Shown: piece after piece, positions 41,498-52,985 of the stretch
Layout: each line of letters begins with the position of its first letter
How positions within the stretch are numbered: the stretch's first letter is position 1
NCBI GenBank assembly: GCA_024305405.1
Contig: JAKNDB010000109.1
Location: 1,302,001-1,366,000 of the forward strand
DNA: 64,000 nucleotides
From: Dirofilaria immitis
Lineage: Eukaryota; Nematoda; Chromadorea; Rhabditida; Onchocercidae
Reading direction: 5' to 3'
Program-made: the position numbers and the translations under genes
The notes under the pieces: model-generated
The model's database searches: none
What the model saw: only the letters and a program-made list of their open reading frames with translations
Told to the model about the DNA's origin: nothing

Positions 41498-43546
41498 CTA
41501 CAGTTCCATTCCTTGCGTTTCATCTGCAAATAGATTTGCTAAATATAGAGAATTATGAAGCTTACTGTTGAATATATTACCTGTTTATTTTATAAATACC
41601 AGAATGGTTCACTTCTTACGCATGAAATTTTATCGTTACCTAATTATTCGAATAGATAGATAGATAGTGAAAATATCAGTACTATCAGCTAAAACATACC
41701 TTCTGTAAAATCAGATATGGTAGAACTCGATTCATCTCCACTCGACGAGCTCTGAGGGTCCTTGTTGACTTCCTCCGTATTGATGCAGTTCCTCAGAGCT
41801 TCTTCACTGGCATATTTAAGCACATATTCTGTAATTATATGATGCACTTTTCTTTTTCTGATTTATTTTTAAAAGTCATAATTTTCTGCAGTCAATTGTT
41901 AGATAGAAAATGAGATGTTTTTAGCCAAAATGTAATTATTTTATTTTCATACATTTTATATTCCACATTCTCGACTACCCCAATTTTAATGTGAGAATAA
42001 TTTGTGATTGTGAACCTCGGCACTTTTTCTTGAATTCTTCAGGTTTATGCAAATACAGCGCAGCAGCATCACCGTTCAAAGGATCTGTTGGATTAGGATA
42101 AGTTAGAAGCTGCGGTAAAAATGATTCGAAAATGTTTGCGAGATCTGCAAATGTTGAAATAAACATTCATGCCTCCAGTACTTATACATTCAAGAAATAT
42201 TTATATCTATCTACTTTTTATTAAATTTTTTTAAAGAAAAGGAATGTTATACATAATACTCAAATTATCACCGTTATTCTAGGTTAGAATAATAATTACC
42301 GTATAGAGCAGTCCATGCTTGGTTAATTACATCAAGACAAACAGTGCCTGATGCTTCATCGATATTTGGATGATAAATACGATTCATGAATCCAATTGAT
42401 GGTGATTTAAAAGGATACTTTTCTGGCAAATCAACACGAACACGCCATACTCCTCCTTCATAAGCAGCTACAAAAAGTATCCATAAATTTATGTTAATAA
42501 TGTAATTGCCATCAAATCTGTTTCGGTTAGTATTGCGATTTTCCAGCATATATACTATAATGAGATATTGTGATATGAAAGAACTGATAATTCAAGCGAA
42601 ACGTTTCATGACACATTTATTAGAGAATAGTAAAAACTTACTCCCTTTAGGACCATGAAACTTTACAGCAAATTCATTAATTCCACCTGTGATTGTTACT
42701 TCATGCTTACTTTCGATCCTGAAATGATGTAATATTTTGCTTGAAAATCAATAAAATCGATTAAAATCAGGATGAGATGGATAATTTTGAATGTCTTCCT
42801 CCGAAATGAGTAAAATATGTTCTTCTGCACACTTCTGGAAGATAGAGAAAACAGAAGCAAATGTTTGGAATCCCTAGAATCTCGAAGCAAATATTTGGAA
42901 TCTGTAGAATCTAACGACCATACTAGCGTTCTCGGAAAGTCTACTATTTTATCTTTTTTCTCGAGATTGTGTGATATGAAGTGACACAAACAAAGGGAAA
43001 ATTTTCCCATTTTTTTGATATTCTTATCGCCAAAAAAATCCTGGGAAAAAAAAAGGGACAATAGTTTTAATAGCTTAGGAAAATGCCCCTTTGTATTTCA
43101 CTATAATTTTAATTTTCTTTTTTCAACAACAATACAAAAAGAAATGAACAATCCTACCATTCTACAATCTATCTATCGAGTTATTAAGTAAAGATTCTTT
43201 CAAAAACAATTTTTGATTAATTTCTGATTTCGATAATTATGAAAATATTTGTGAAAGAAAGAATTATTATAAGCTTCTAGCTCATCTTTATCAAGAACAT
43301 ATTTCCTTATCAGATTCTTATTCATACTTCTTTTAATTATCTTCATAATTTTTATGAGCTAGTTATATAGCATAATCACATGATTATATTTAGCAAATTA
43401 ATGAAATAAAATTCTTCCATCAAAAAAGGAAAATTATTGAAATTGAAAAGAAAAAAAAACATACGAGAAGGTATAAAGCATATATAAACTTACAACTTGA
43501 TCACATCCGTATCCATTCGTCGTTTACCAGCACTTGGAGATGACAT
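41498..43546 (-). CDS. ubc-8: Ubiquitin-conjugating enzyme E2 H (UBE2H/UBC-8), intact
   Basis: E2 of the UBE2H/Ubc8 family, which works with the GID/CTLH E3 complex. Six exons: 43546-43494, 42718-42642, 42467-42300, 42144-42016, 41828-41700, 41523-41498, giving 193 residues (human 183). Starts [18 protein letters not shown]. Then [60 protein letters not shown] (catalytic Cys), [20 protein letters not shown] and the tail KYASEEALR. The acidic Ser-rich C-terminus ([19 protein letters not shown]) ends in GMEL. It matches the human ending DMEL, including a tiny last exon. All phases agree and there is no frame break. It converges with BAP31. Confidence 0.96.
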
Positions 43547-44327
43547 CCTCGATTTGTTTTTATTTATTTATTTATTTATTTGTCTTTTTGCCTACGAATA
43601 AAGAATAGAACCACCAAAGGATGATAGCATGTATCAATGATAAATGACAATTTATATTTAATATTTAATAAATTTATTTCATTCTCAAATTTTTATGCCA
43701 TAAATGCAAATTGCATTTGTTAATAAACAAAAATAAAAGATAAAACCAAAATAAAAAAATGCACAAAATGATAAGAAAGAAAATATTTCAATGATAATTA
43801 ATTAATTAATCAATGGGAAAATTTTCCATGCATAAAGTTTGCACAAATGATAATAGGATCGATAGGAAGAAAATATTTCATGTTTTCTTCTTTCTCCCAT
43901 CTTCTGCTTTTCTGCTTTTTTAAACTGTCAAATTAAATTGAATGAATGAAATGAAATAAAATGATAAATCAATAAAAAGAACCCAAGAACTGATAATGAA
44001 TAGGAAAGAAAAAGAAATAAATTGTTCCAGAAATTTCTATAAACATTAACAATTATCATTATTTTCTATATATATATATATATACATATAATAATCTAAT
44101 AGAAATGAAAATAAAATAAACTTTTTTGCCCATATATTTTATTGAATATATAAATAAAGAATTGGAAATACTTGAAACAGTTAATTGTTTTTTTATTTAG
44201 ATTTTATTTAATCTTTTTTTCCGCTCATAAAAATTGATAATATTATCAATTATTATTATGTAAAGAGAGGCAGATAGATAATATTTATCAATATGAAAGG
44301 GAGAGAAAATATATACACTATCTATTC

Positions 44328-44340
44328 ATCTATCTATCTG

Positions 44341-44396
<56 letters not shown>

Positions 44397-44398
44397 AC
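44328..44398. repeat. (TCTA)n tetranucleotide microsatellite
   Basis: About 17 TCTA units with one TCTG variant near the start. Confidence 0.9.
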
Positions 44399-44704
44399 TA
44401 TATCGTATGAGAATGATTGATTCATTATAAAATAACAAATAATGCTAACGAAGAATGTAATTTACGTAATATTTCACGTGAATATTACGTTTTCATATAA
44501 AATTGAAATAAAATTATCAAATAATATCTAAGCAAAATTGCAATTATTTTAATGACACCAAAGAAAGAAATAGAAATAAATCGAATATTTTGCCAAATTT
44601 TATTATAAAATTATTATTTTAGAGAAATTCTTTGCGCGAAAATGAAAGGCCAAATTTAGGCGATTCAACTTTGGTATCATTTATCCAACAGATATGCTAT
44701 AATG

Positions 44705-45037
44705 CCTATTCCCTCATTCCCTCATTCATTCATTCCCTCATTCATTCATTCATTCATTCATTCATTCATTCCCTCATTCATTCATTCATTCATTCCCTCA
44801 TTCATTCATTCATTCCCTCATTCATTCATTCATTCATTCATTCCTCATTCATTCATTCATTCATTCATTCCCTCATTCATTCATTCATTCATTCATTCCC
44901 TCATTCATTCATTCATTCATTCATTCCCTCATTCATTCATTCATTCATTCCTCATTCATTCATTCATTCATTCCCTCATTCATTCATTCATTCCCTCATT
45001 CATTCATTCATTCATTCATTCATTCATTCATTCATTC
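44705..45037. repeat. Long (TTCA)n satellite with periodic CCTCA interruptions
   Basis: About 330 bases of ATTC/TTCA tetranucleotides, interrupted by CCTCA at intervals of roughly 16-36 bases, which creates a higher-order pattern. All plus frames translate to Ile/His/Ser/Phe or Pro/His/Ser repeats and are not a gene. Confidence 0.92.
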
Positions 45038-45067
45038 TGATCGATGATACTAGTAGTATCGATGCTC

Positions 45068-45104
<37 letters not shown>
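45068..45104. repeat. (CT)n microsatellite
   Basis: Pyrimidine dinucleotide run 25 bases after the TTCA array, separated by a short unique spacer containing ACTAGTAGT. Confidence 0.85.
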
Positions 45105-45106
<2 letters not shown>

Positions 45107-45398
45107 AGCCTCTTTTTCAATGTTGTTGATAATGCTACTGATGAAGATAATACGATGATGATGACGAAGAAATAAAATAGAATGCCATATTAGCAAATAA
45201 AAAGTCAAGAAATTAAAAGTTTGATAAAAAGTTTGAAATGATTAGGAATAATTCGGAACAATTCAGGATAATATCAACCCTATTCTTGTTTATTGGTCGA
45301 TAAATTCCACGTATTATATACAATATACTGAAAAGGCTCTCACGCTTGCAAAAATAATTGCTTGTCAACGCGTGGAACGTCAAAATCAATGAATATTC

Positions 45399-45401
45399 GA
45401 G

Positions 45402-45445
<44 letters not shown>

Positions 45446-45489
45446 ATGTGTGTGTGTATATGTCTGTCTGTGTATGTATATGTATGTGA

Positions 45490-45555
<66 letters not shown>

Positions 45556-45559
45556 GTCT
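45399..45559. repeat. Compound (GT)n microsatellite
   Basis: Two GT blocks (about 45401-45460 and 45490-45553) with GTATGT variants between. Alternating purine-pyrimidine, potentially Z-DNA-forming. Confidence 0.9.
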
Positions 45560-46037
45560 GTCTTCTTGTGTATGTATGTATCTGTTTATGCCTATCTGAT
45601 GTGTGATGTAGTGTGTATGCATTAATGGTTAGTGTATGCCTGTTGTTGTTGAATAGATTGAGGTGGCATTTCGGCTTCCTTTCCGATGATTTTTCGCATC
45701 ACTAACCATAACTTATGTTTATATATGTTATATATATATAATATATAATTTTAACTGATCATTTCTCGACCAATTATTTCTCGAGAATATCATTGTAAGC
45801 AAATTGATTTTTGTTGAATATTCTCTCTATGTATAAACTTTCTAAATTTTCAAAATATGGAATAAATGAATGAAAATCTAAAATTTCATGATCGTATTTC
45901 TAAATGAAATGTGATAATATCAGATGAACAGATATGAAAAGAAAGACAATGAACTATCACTTTAATTTGAAATCTCTTAAAGTAATATCGTAATTGGAAT
46001 AGAATAAATGATGGGACAAGATAGAAGATTGGGATGA

Positions 46038-46094
46038 AATAGGATAGAATAGGATAGGATAGCATGGGATAGGATAGGATTGGGAATAGGATGG
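46038..46094. repeat. (ATAGG)n pentanucleotide tract
   Basis: Degenerate AGGAT/AATAGG units over about 57 bases, with single-base variants. Confidence 0.8.
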
Positions 46095-46256
46095 AATTGA
46101 GATGCAACAATAGTTAAGTTTCGATTAAAGAAAGATAAACGAACGAAGTGATGTTTAGATTTGAGAAATCGTTTGATTGACAAAGAGACCCAATATTACG
46201 GGATTGAGGAATAGCTTGTCGACAACATGTCTGATGAAGTCCCTGTCATTTGTTGA

Positions 46257-46277
46257 TATGTGTGTGTGTGTGTGTGT

Positions 46278-46337
<60 letters not shown>

Positions 46338-46360
46338 GTGTGTATGCGTGTGTGTGTTTG
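46257..46360. repeat. (GT)n microsatellite
   Basis: About 100 bases of GT with a few TATG and GCG interruptions. A (CT)n run follows at about 46447-46479. Confidence 0.9.
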
Positions 46361-46443
46361 GATGTTTTAAAATTCAAACAGACTTGCTTTTATGGCTATA
46401 TATTCTTGAAGGTATGCAAATAGAACATATTACAGATTCGTAA

Positions 46444-46483
<40 letters not shown>

Positions 46484-46589
46484 TCTTCCCTATTAGCCGA
46501 ATCTTTCCTATAAAACATTCTTTTATAGGTCAAATGAATGATTCAAGATTTTGCTTTGCATAGCAAATCTCTCTCGATCAATCGAGAAG

Positions 46590-46748
46590 TCAGCCAGCTG
46601 TTGTGAAGATGGCTGTAAACAGCCCACAAAGCAATCTCTCATAACCTTTAAGTGCAGAAACGTCGTCGTCAATAGAAGAAAACGAAGATGAAGATGATGA
46701 TGATGAAGAAGAAGAGGAAGAAGGACCTTCTATCCTATGCTTCTTCAC
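46590..46748 (-). CDS. Possible terminal exon with poly-serine run, gene unidentified
   Basis: On the minus strand an acceptor (CTGTGCACAG) at about 46749 opens a 52-codon frame. It reads VKKHRIEGP, a run of 13 serines, then SFSSIDDDVSALKGYERLLC and CGLFTAIFTTAG, ending in TGA. Serine codons are mixed (TCT, TCC, TCA), so part of the run may simply reflect a GAA/GAT microsatellite on the plus strand. The sequence after the run is non-repetitive and hydrophobic. I could not find a matching upstream exon between 46750 and 52900, so this may be a chance frame. Confidence 0.25.
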   Translation of the reverse strand: MKKHRIEGPSSSSSSSSSSSSSFSSIDDDVSALKGYERLLCGLFTAIFTTAG

Positions 46749-49415
46749 CTGTGCACAGGAGAAAGGCATTAGCATCAGCATCTGCATCTTCTCTGGTACG
46801 ACGACGATACGGCGATAATACTCCGAACAAGTTTTACATCATTTCAGAACAATGCATATAGTAGGGAAAAATGCCTTCTCGTGTAATGTCACCGGAATTT
46901 CTGATGAGCAATCATCGCTTGCACCATTTATCCTTCCTTCCTCCATCCATCTATCCATCCATCTATCTATCCGACGTTATTCAACATTTTTAAAAGGTCG
47001 AGAATGAAAAAGAAAAAAAAAGGAGAGGGAGAAAAAAACACACACATACACACATACATATGTAAACAAAACAATTAAAAAAAAAAAAGAAAATACGTGC
47101 TTTTGATTCTTCCATAAAGTCTATGCAAACTGAAAATTTCTCGAGAAATATCAATAAGTTATTGAAAGTTTCCGCTCCTCTCCCTTCCCAAAAAAAAGAG
47201 TTTCAAATTCTCAGGAAATATCAATAAATTGTTGAAAATTAAGTAAAAAAAAAAAAGATTTCATCGGGAAAATTCCTTTCCTTTTTTCATCTTTCGGATA
47301 GGAATACTTTTTGAAATTGTAAACAATCGAAATAATTTTCAAATTCAATTAAGTTCTTTTATACACAATTCTGATACATACATAAATATAAATATTTTTT
47401 CGTTGTTTTGTTTAAGAAGATTAATTGTGTTAAAATACTTTACAATCCTATCAAAATTATAAGAAAAAAAAAGATCTGAAAGATCAAAATTTTTTATAAG
47501 CTAAAACAAATAAACAAATAAAAGATTAAAATAAACTAATGGAGAATTATTTTTAATATAATGAACAATACCGTATTTTTTTTGTTAAATGATTCAAACT
47601 TGATCTACTATTAGACAACTAATAAATATACAATATTGAAAGATTAAAATTGAGATAATTTATGCATTCAGTTGTGTATGATATGATGATGATGATAGGA
47701 GGTCATGTCAAACTGTTATAAGGAAGTATTGCATATTAAATGACCTAATATCATTATTCATCTCGTATTGATTCAGATGATGACATATCTGATAATTTTA
47801 TTTCTTCTAATACATTAATCATTGCTTTTTCCCCTCAATGTGCACTATTATAATTAAAAGTTAACTAATAAAATTATAAATAAGCATATATATATATATA
47901 TATATATATATGAATTTAAAAAAATTGAAAGATTTATAAAATCAAAGATTTCTTGAATTTTTCTATGAGAATTGTTACGACATGTAGGAATAGATGGAAT
48001 AATAGTGATTACAAATATCATTCTGAATAATATCTATTTTTTCAAATCTCTACAAATGATTGAAATTTTATGATAATGAAAATGGAAGAAAATGTTACAC
48101 TTCGGTTACGTCAACGATAGGAAATTCATTCACACTATATTTCCTTCACAATTATTTGGAGCACTTCAAGAAGTAAAGGACGGCGGGAGGAGAGAGGGGG
48201 CGGGGAGCGGGGAGAAATAAAAGTACGGGGAGCTTATTATACATCAACAGAGCAATACATTATAGATACTCTTTATAAATACATACTCAAACACACTTCC
48301 ATTTATATACATATATATATATATATAAACATAGATGGATGGATGGATGGATACAAATAAATATTGAAAGTAATGGGAAAAAGATGGAAAGGATTAAGTG
48401 TCGAGAGAAAAGATGAAATGAAATTTCAGATTCTATTCAAACAGTATCATTGAATTCGAAAATTAATGATAAGTTATAAATTATGATAAACAAACTATCA
48501 GATGATCTGAAAAATATTCAAGCTTATCTGTTCTAAGATGAAGTATACTAAAGAACTACAAACTAAACTGGGAATGAAAAGTAGATAGTCATTTCAATCG
48601 TTATGAGTAAAGTTATTGGTCTTAATTCGAAGATATCGTGAATTTATCAATTCTTATTGGTAAATATCATAATTGTATTCATTCATATGATTATTTAAAG
48701 TGAATGTTTGATGAATTTTATTAATCGTATCATCTAATAAAGAAGGAATTTTTCATTATCGTAAAATTATTCTTGAATATTTGAAAAATATTCTCAGAAA
48801 CTTATTTACCATATTATTAAGCTTCTAATGTTTCTAAACTCTCAAATGATTTAATATCATCTTTAATCATATATTCAAAGTTTTTTCATTAAAATATTGA
48901 TTGTTAATCATAAATAAGGACACAATTTGAAAAGGAGGAGTAGCATCATGACTCTCTTTATAAATTTTTACAATAGGAGGAGATATCATTGTTAAAGAGA
49001 GATTATGGAAATCATATTTAGAATAATTATCTCAATCAATATAAATAGTAAAATTTGAGCTTACTCGAATGCTGAAGTGAAATAATTACTCCTATACAGG
49101 TTGTAACAATTCATATTGGATCATCATGCTTGGACATATATCAGGCTATGATCCAGTGAATTCTTAAATAATTTGCTAATTTAAGCTTTCTGAATGATAT
49201 GACAGAAATTACATTCTGATTTCTAAGGTTATTTTTTGTTAATTAGAAAAAAAAAGGAATACTTGTTTCGGATACGATAAGAAATTAGTTGAATGATTAA
49301 TTCTTCATAGGAAAGAAGGATTTTATAGAAAAAAAGTAGTAATAGTACTTGAAATGAAGAGATCGACTAACTCATAAAATGGAAAATAAACAAATAAACA
49401 AATGACGAAAGTGAC

Positions 49416-49416
<1 letters not shown>

Positions 49417-49454
<38 letters not shown>
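49417..49454. repeat. (GA)n microsatellite
   Basis: About 18 uninterrupted GA units. Confidence 0.9.
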
Positions 49455-52190
49455 AACACCATGTCTAATCACATGTTTCCTTCTAAATAATTCTCATAAA
49501 CATATTCACACTTTCATATTGCAAATTTTCTCGTTAAGAATCCCCAACATCATTTTATTTACTTGAATTACTCGAAATCTATTGGTAAATAATCAAATCA
49601 ATCAACAGAATTTTATTATGATATATATTTATGTTTATTATATTATTAGTTTGTGTAAAAATTAAAAATTTAATTCTTAACTTCTAATTTTGCAAAACTA
49701 GATCAATTATTATTGAAGTAAATTCATTTTCGTTGTGTTTTGATAGTGATTCTGTTTGATAGCTTTTTGATTTACATATGATAATATCATAATGATGAGA
49801 AATGAAAATATGCACAATATCTGTGAGACAGAATTATTCGCCTAAACCATTTTTCATAATCACCAAGATAATTTAAATGATTGTCGTTATCAATTGTTAT
49901 TCTCGGGACTGTACGAATTCGTCTCGTCACCATCAGATAAACACATTATAATAATGTATGTGTGAAATAAATTTAGGGAACTGATAAAATATAGGAAAAG
50001 TGATAATTTTCATAATTAATTCATTATCAAATACTTAGAAACAATTGATATAGCTATTCATCGATGATACGAAATAATAACTTATGAAATTTCACGAATT
50101 ACTACAATATGCTCTACGAAACGAATTGTGCAATATGAAAGAGAAATTTCAATCTAATTTGAAAATTTTATTTACTCAAATATCTAATCATCACAATCAA
50201 TTAACAATCCGATTTTAAAGAAATAATTTATATAGGTCATTGTAGGTCATTATAATATATGTATGTGTATAAGCCAAATGAAATTCTTCAATTATTTATT
50301 GTTTTCATTCTATATGATCATAAACTGATCTGTCAATTTAATCCAAAATTTATACAATTTGATAGAAATAAATAGATTCTAAAGAAGTAAACAAAATATC
50401 CTATGCAAATGGAGTGAATAATACTGAATTCATTAGATTCACCACCAAACGCTCCCTTATCGCTCATTCGATATATTTACTGAACGATGGAAGAAACTGG
50501 TTTATAATACTATCATCGGCCTGTATTGCTCGATGATGGTCATTGGGTCAACAAATCGATGATCCTCTCTAGTTGACAATTTTCACTGCTTCTTAGCCTG
50601 ATTCTTCTCTCGCGTCATTTCATTAAAATTCATGCCACACAAAGGGATGTATAAATGAATCTTTTTCGAGTTACAATTTGGTTTATATAAAAATCAAACT
50701 GATCAATACTGATCAAGTTTCCTATTCCTCTGAAATATAATGCAAATGGAAGAGCTACTAAGATAGTAGTAAACTTGAAATGAAGCCTTCAAATACCAAT
50801 CTCTGGTTGAGCAATGATTCTTATTTAAAATGCTACAGATTACTGATGCTATTCGAGAATTCTCAGATTCTTCTTGCATTCCGATAATTCGCATCAAATG
50901 AAACGATTAATTACAATAGATATTTGATCGTTCATTTTGAAATATCAAATTTTGAATAATTTATATTTTCTTTCCGCTACAAAAAATATTTGGAACACGA
51001 AGTGAAGCTTTACTTTTATCAATAAATGCAACTTCTGATTAATTCTGGAGCATATAATTCTGGCATTAAGTTCAGGAAGCCATGAAATGATAAAATATAA
51101 CTTTCTCAATTTTATTTTTAGTAACCTTCAATAGGTAATTTCAATAGAATGAAATAAAAAAAAATTAAAAACAATCAGAATTCTTGTCTTTGAAATATTT
51201 CGACTTCATCAATCAAACATAAAAGTTTTCCGATTCAGCAAACAATTCGAATTAGATTAATGAAAAACTTCAAGTTCCTTATTTTTCTTCACTTCATGAA
51301 TAAACACTTCACTTAAATACTTCATTAAATATATATATATATATATATATCAAATCTAGTTTGCAACTTCTGGCCAAAAATAGATAGAGGCCATTGGCTT
51401 TTTTTTCGAATTATCTCTATAAGACATTATTTGACTGAGTTTTCGATTCAAATTATACTTAGCATTTTCAATAAAAATATTTCATCAAAGTAATTGTTTA
51501 CTTTTCTTTTCTGCGAATGAATATTTTTTATTTTATTTAAAAATTTATTTAAGAAAAAAACACGAAACTAATCAACAATGATAACAAAAAAGAAAAAAAT
51601 ATATGGCAACTTGGCAAGAAATATATTTCGATATTCGGACAAAATCACTTTATAAAAAGAAAAATATACAGAACAGAAAAGATATCCATTCCGGTTTCCC
51701 TCATCTTTATCCAGGGTTAGTTGATTTATTTGTACATTAAATAAAGATGTATCATCAGATTTGTAGAAAGGGTTTATGCTGCTTATCATCATGTTCAGCT
51801 ATTATCAATAGTTTGTTGATAAAAATATTTGATCGATTCCGCAAAAAGAAAGTTCCGAATCTTTCTTCAATCTATTGGGAATGTAGGAAAAAGATTCTTC
51901 AGAAAATTCCGGCATATTATGGAGAACGGAAAAATAAAAAAAAAAATGAAACCATAAAAACTTCACTGTTATGATCATTGCCAAATGATATAAAGGTCAA
52001 AAAAAAAAAACACCATAATACGAAATTGACAAGACATCGCAAATAGAGAGGCCTCTAACGAATTTTAGGCACTACGTCGTTTTAAAGACATACATACCAT
52101 TATGTACATAAGAAGCCAAAAAGAGATTTAAAAAGCACATATAAAGGGCACCGTGTGACCTTTGACCCCGCGTTAAATTATGCTATTTTT

Positions 52191-52191
52191 A

Positions 52192-52222
<31 letters not shown>

Positions 52223-52348
52223 GTGTGTGTATGTGTATGTATATGTTTGTGTGTGTATGTGTGTGTGTATGTGTGTGTGTGTGTATGTGTGTGTGTGTGC
52301 ATGTGTGTGTATGTGTGTGTGTATGTGTGTATGTGTATATGTGTATTC
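52191..52348. repeat. Compound (GT)n/(GTATGT)n microsatellite
   Basis: About 158 bases of GT dinucleotides interspersed with TATG units. It generates cysteine/valine-rich spurious frames. Confidence 0.9.
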
Positions 52349-52814
52349 ATTCAGTATTGATATCGGAGATTTTTGACCGATAAATAAGTTCTATCTAATC
52401 AATCAGATAATAATTACTAATATCAAAATTTGATTGAAACATTAAAATCATGCAAAAATCCTACCAACTGCGATATATGATAAGATATTAGGCTCAGATA
52501 TCTGTAGAAGGAAGAGTTTTAAAAATGAATTGTCCAAAATGACATTTTGAGCAAAAAATACAATTTACCAAAACTGTCAAATGAAACAGATGGCGCAAAA
52601 ATACAATTAACATTACATATATTTTTAACTAATGCATTCTTTTAAATAAAAATGACATCTTTTTATGAAAAAAATAAAAAGTCTCAAAACGAAACGGAAT
52701 TTTATCAAATTTAATTAATTGAAAATGTTTATAAATGCTCTAAATTGATAAAGATAATTTGACAGGGCGGTGCATATAAAAAAATTTTTGGAAATTTCAT
52801 TCTGAACGATAAAT

Positions 52815-52852
<38 letters not shown>
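52815..52852. repeat. (GAT)n trinucleotide run
   Basis: Twelve to thirteen GAT units just downstream of the lin-1 stop codon, in the likely 3' UTR or flank. Confidence 0.85.
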
Positions 52853-52985
52853 GTCATATTGATAATAGCTGTAGCATAGTGGCACCTGAGCAAAAAAAAA
52901 TAAACAATTAAACAAACAAGTAAACAAACAAACAAACAAACCAAATGAATATTGCAATTGAATTAAAATTTAAATCAAAGGAATA

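Larger units (their letters stand above)
43547..46589. other. Repeat-dense gene-free stretch upstream of UBE2H
   Basis: Should contain the UBE2H promoter. Otherwise dominated by simple repeats: a TCTA tetranucleotide, a long TTCA array, CT and GT runs and an ATAGG pentanucleotide tract. Long open frames here (44632-45129, 44702-45040, 45362-45625) are translations of repeats. Confidence 0.7.
46749..52985. other. AT-rich, microsatellite-dense stretch without a supportable gene
   Basis: No exon with recognisable similarity. It contains a short TCCA/TCTA tract (about 46931-46972), AT runs (about 47885-47912 and 51329-51350), a G-rich island (about 48182-48230), GGAT units (about 48335-48351), a GA run (about 49417-49454), a compound GT array (about 52191-52348) and a GAT run (about 52815-52852). 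The last part is the 3' region of lin-1. Confidence 0.65.

Noticed and set aside
44632..45129. 165-codon plus-strand open frame
   Set aside because: It is a translation of the TTCA tetranucleotide array (Ile/His/Ser/Phe repeats); all three frames are open because the repeat contains no stop.
45362..46443. Several Cys/Val- and His/Thr-rich open frames
   Set aside because: They are translations of GT/CA microsatellites on either strand.
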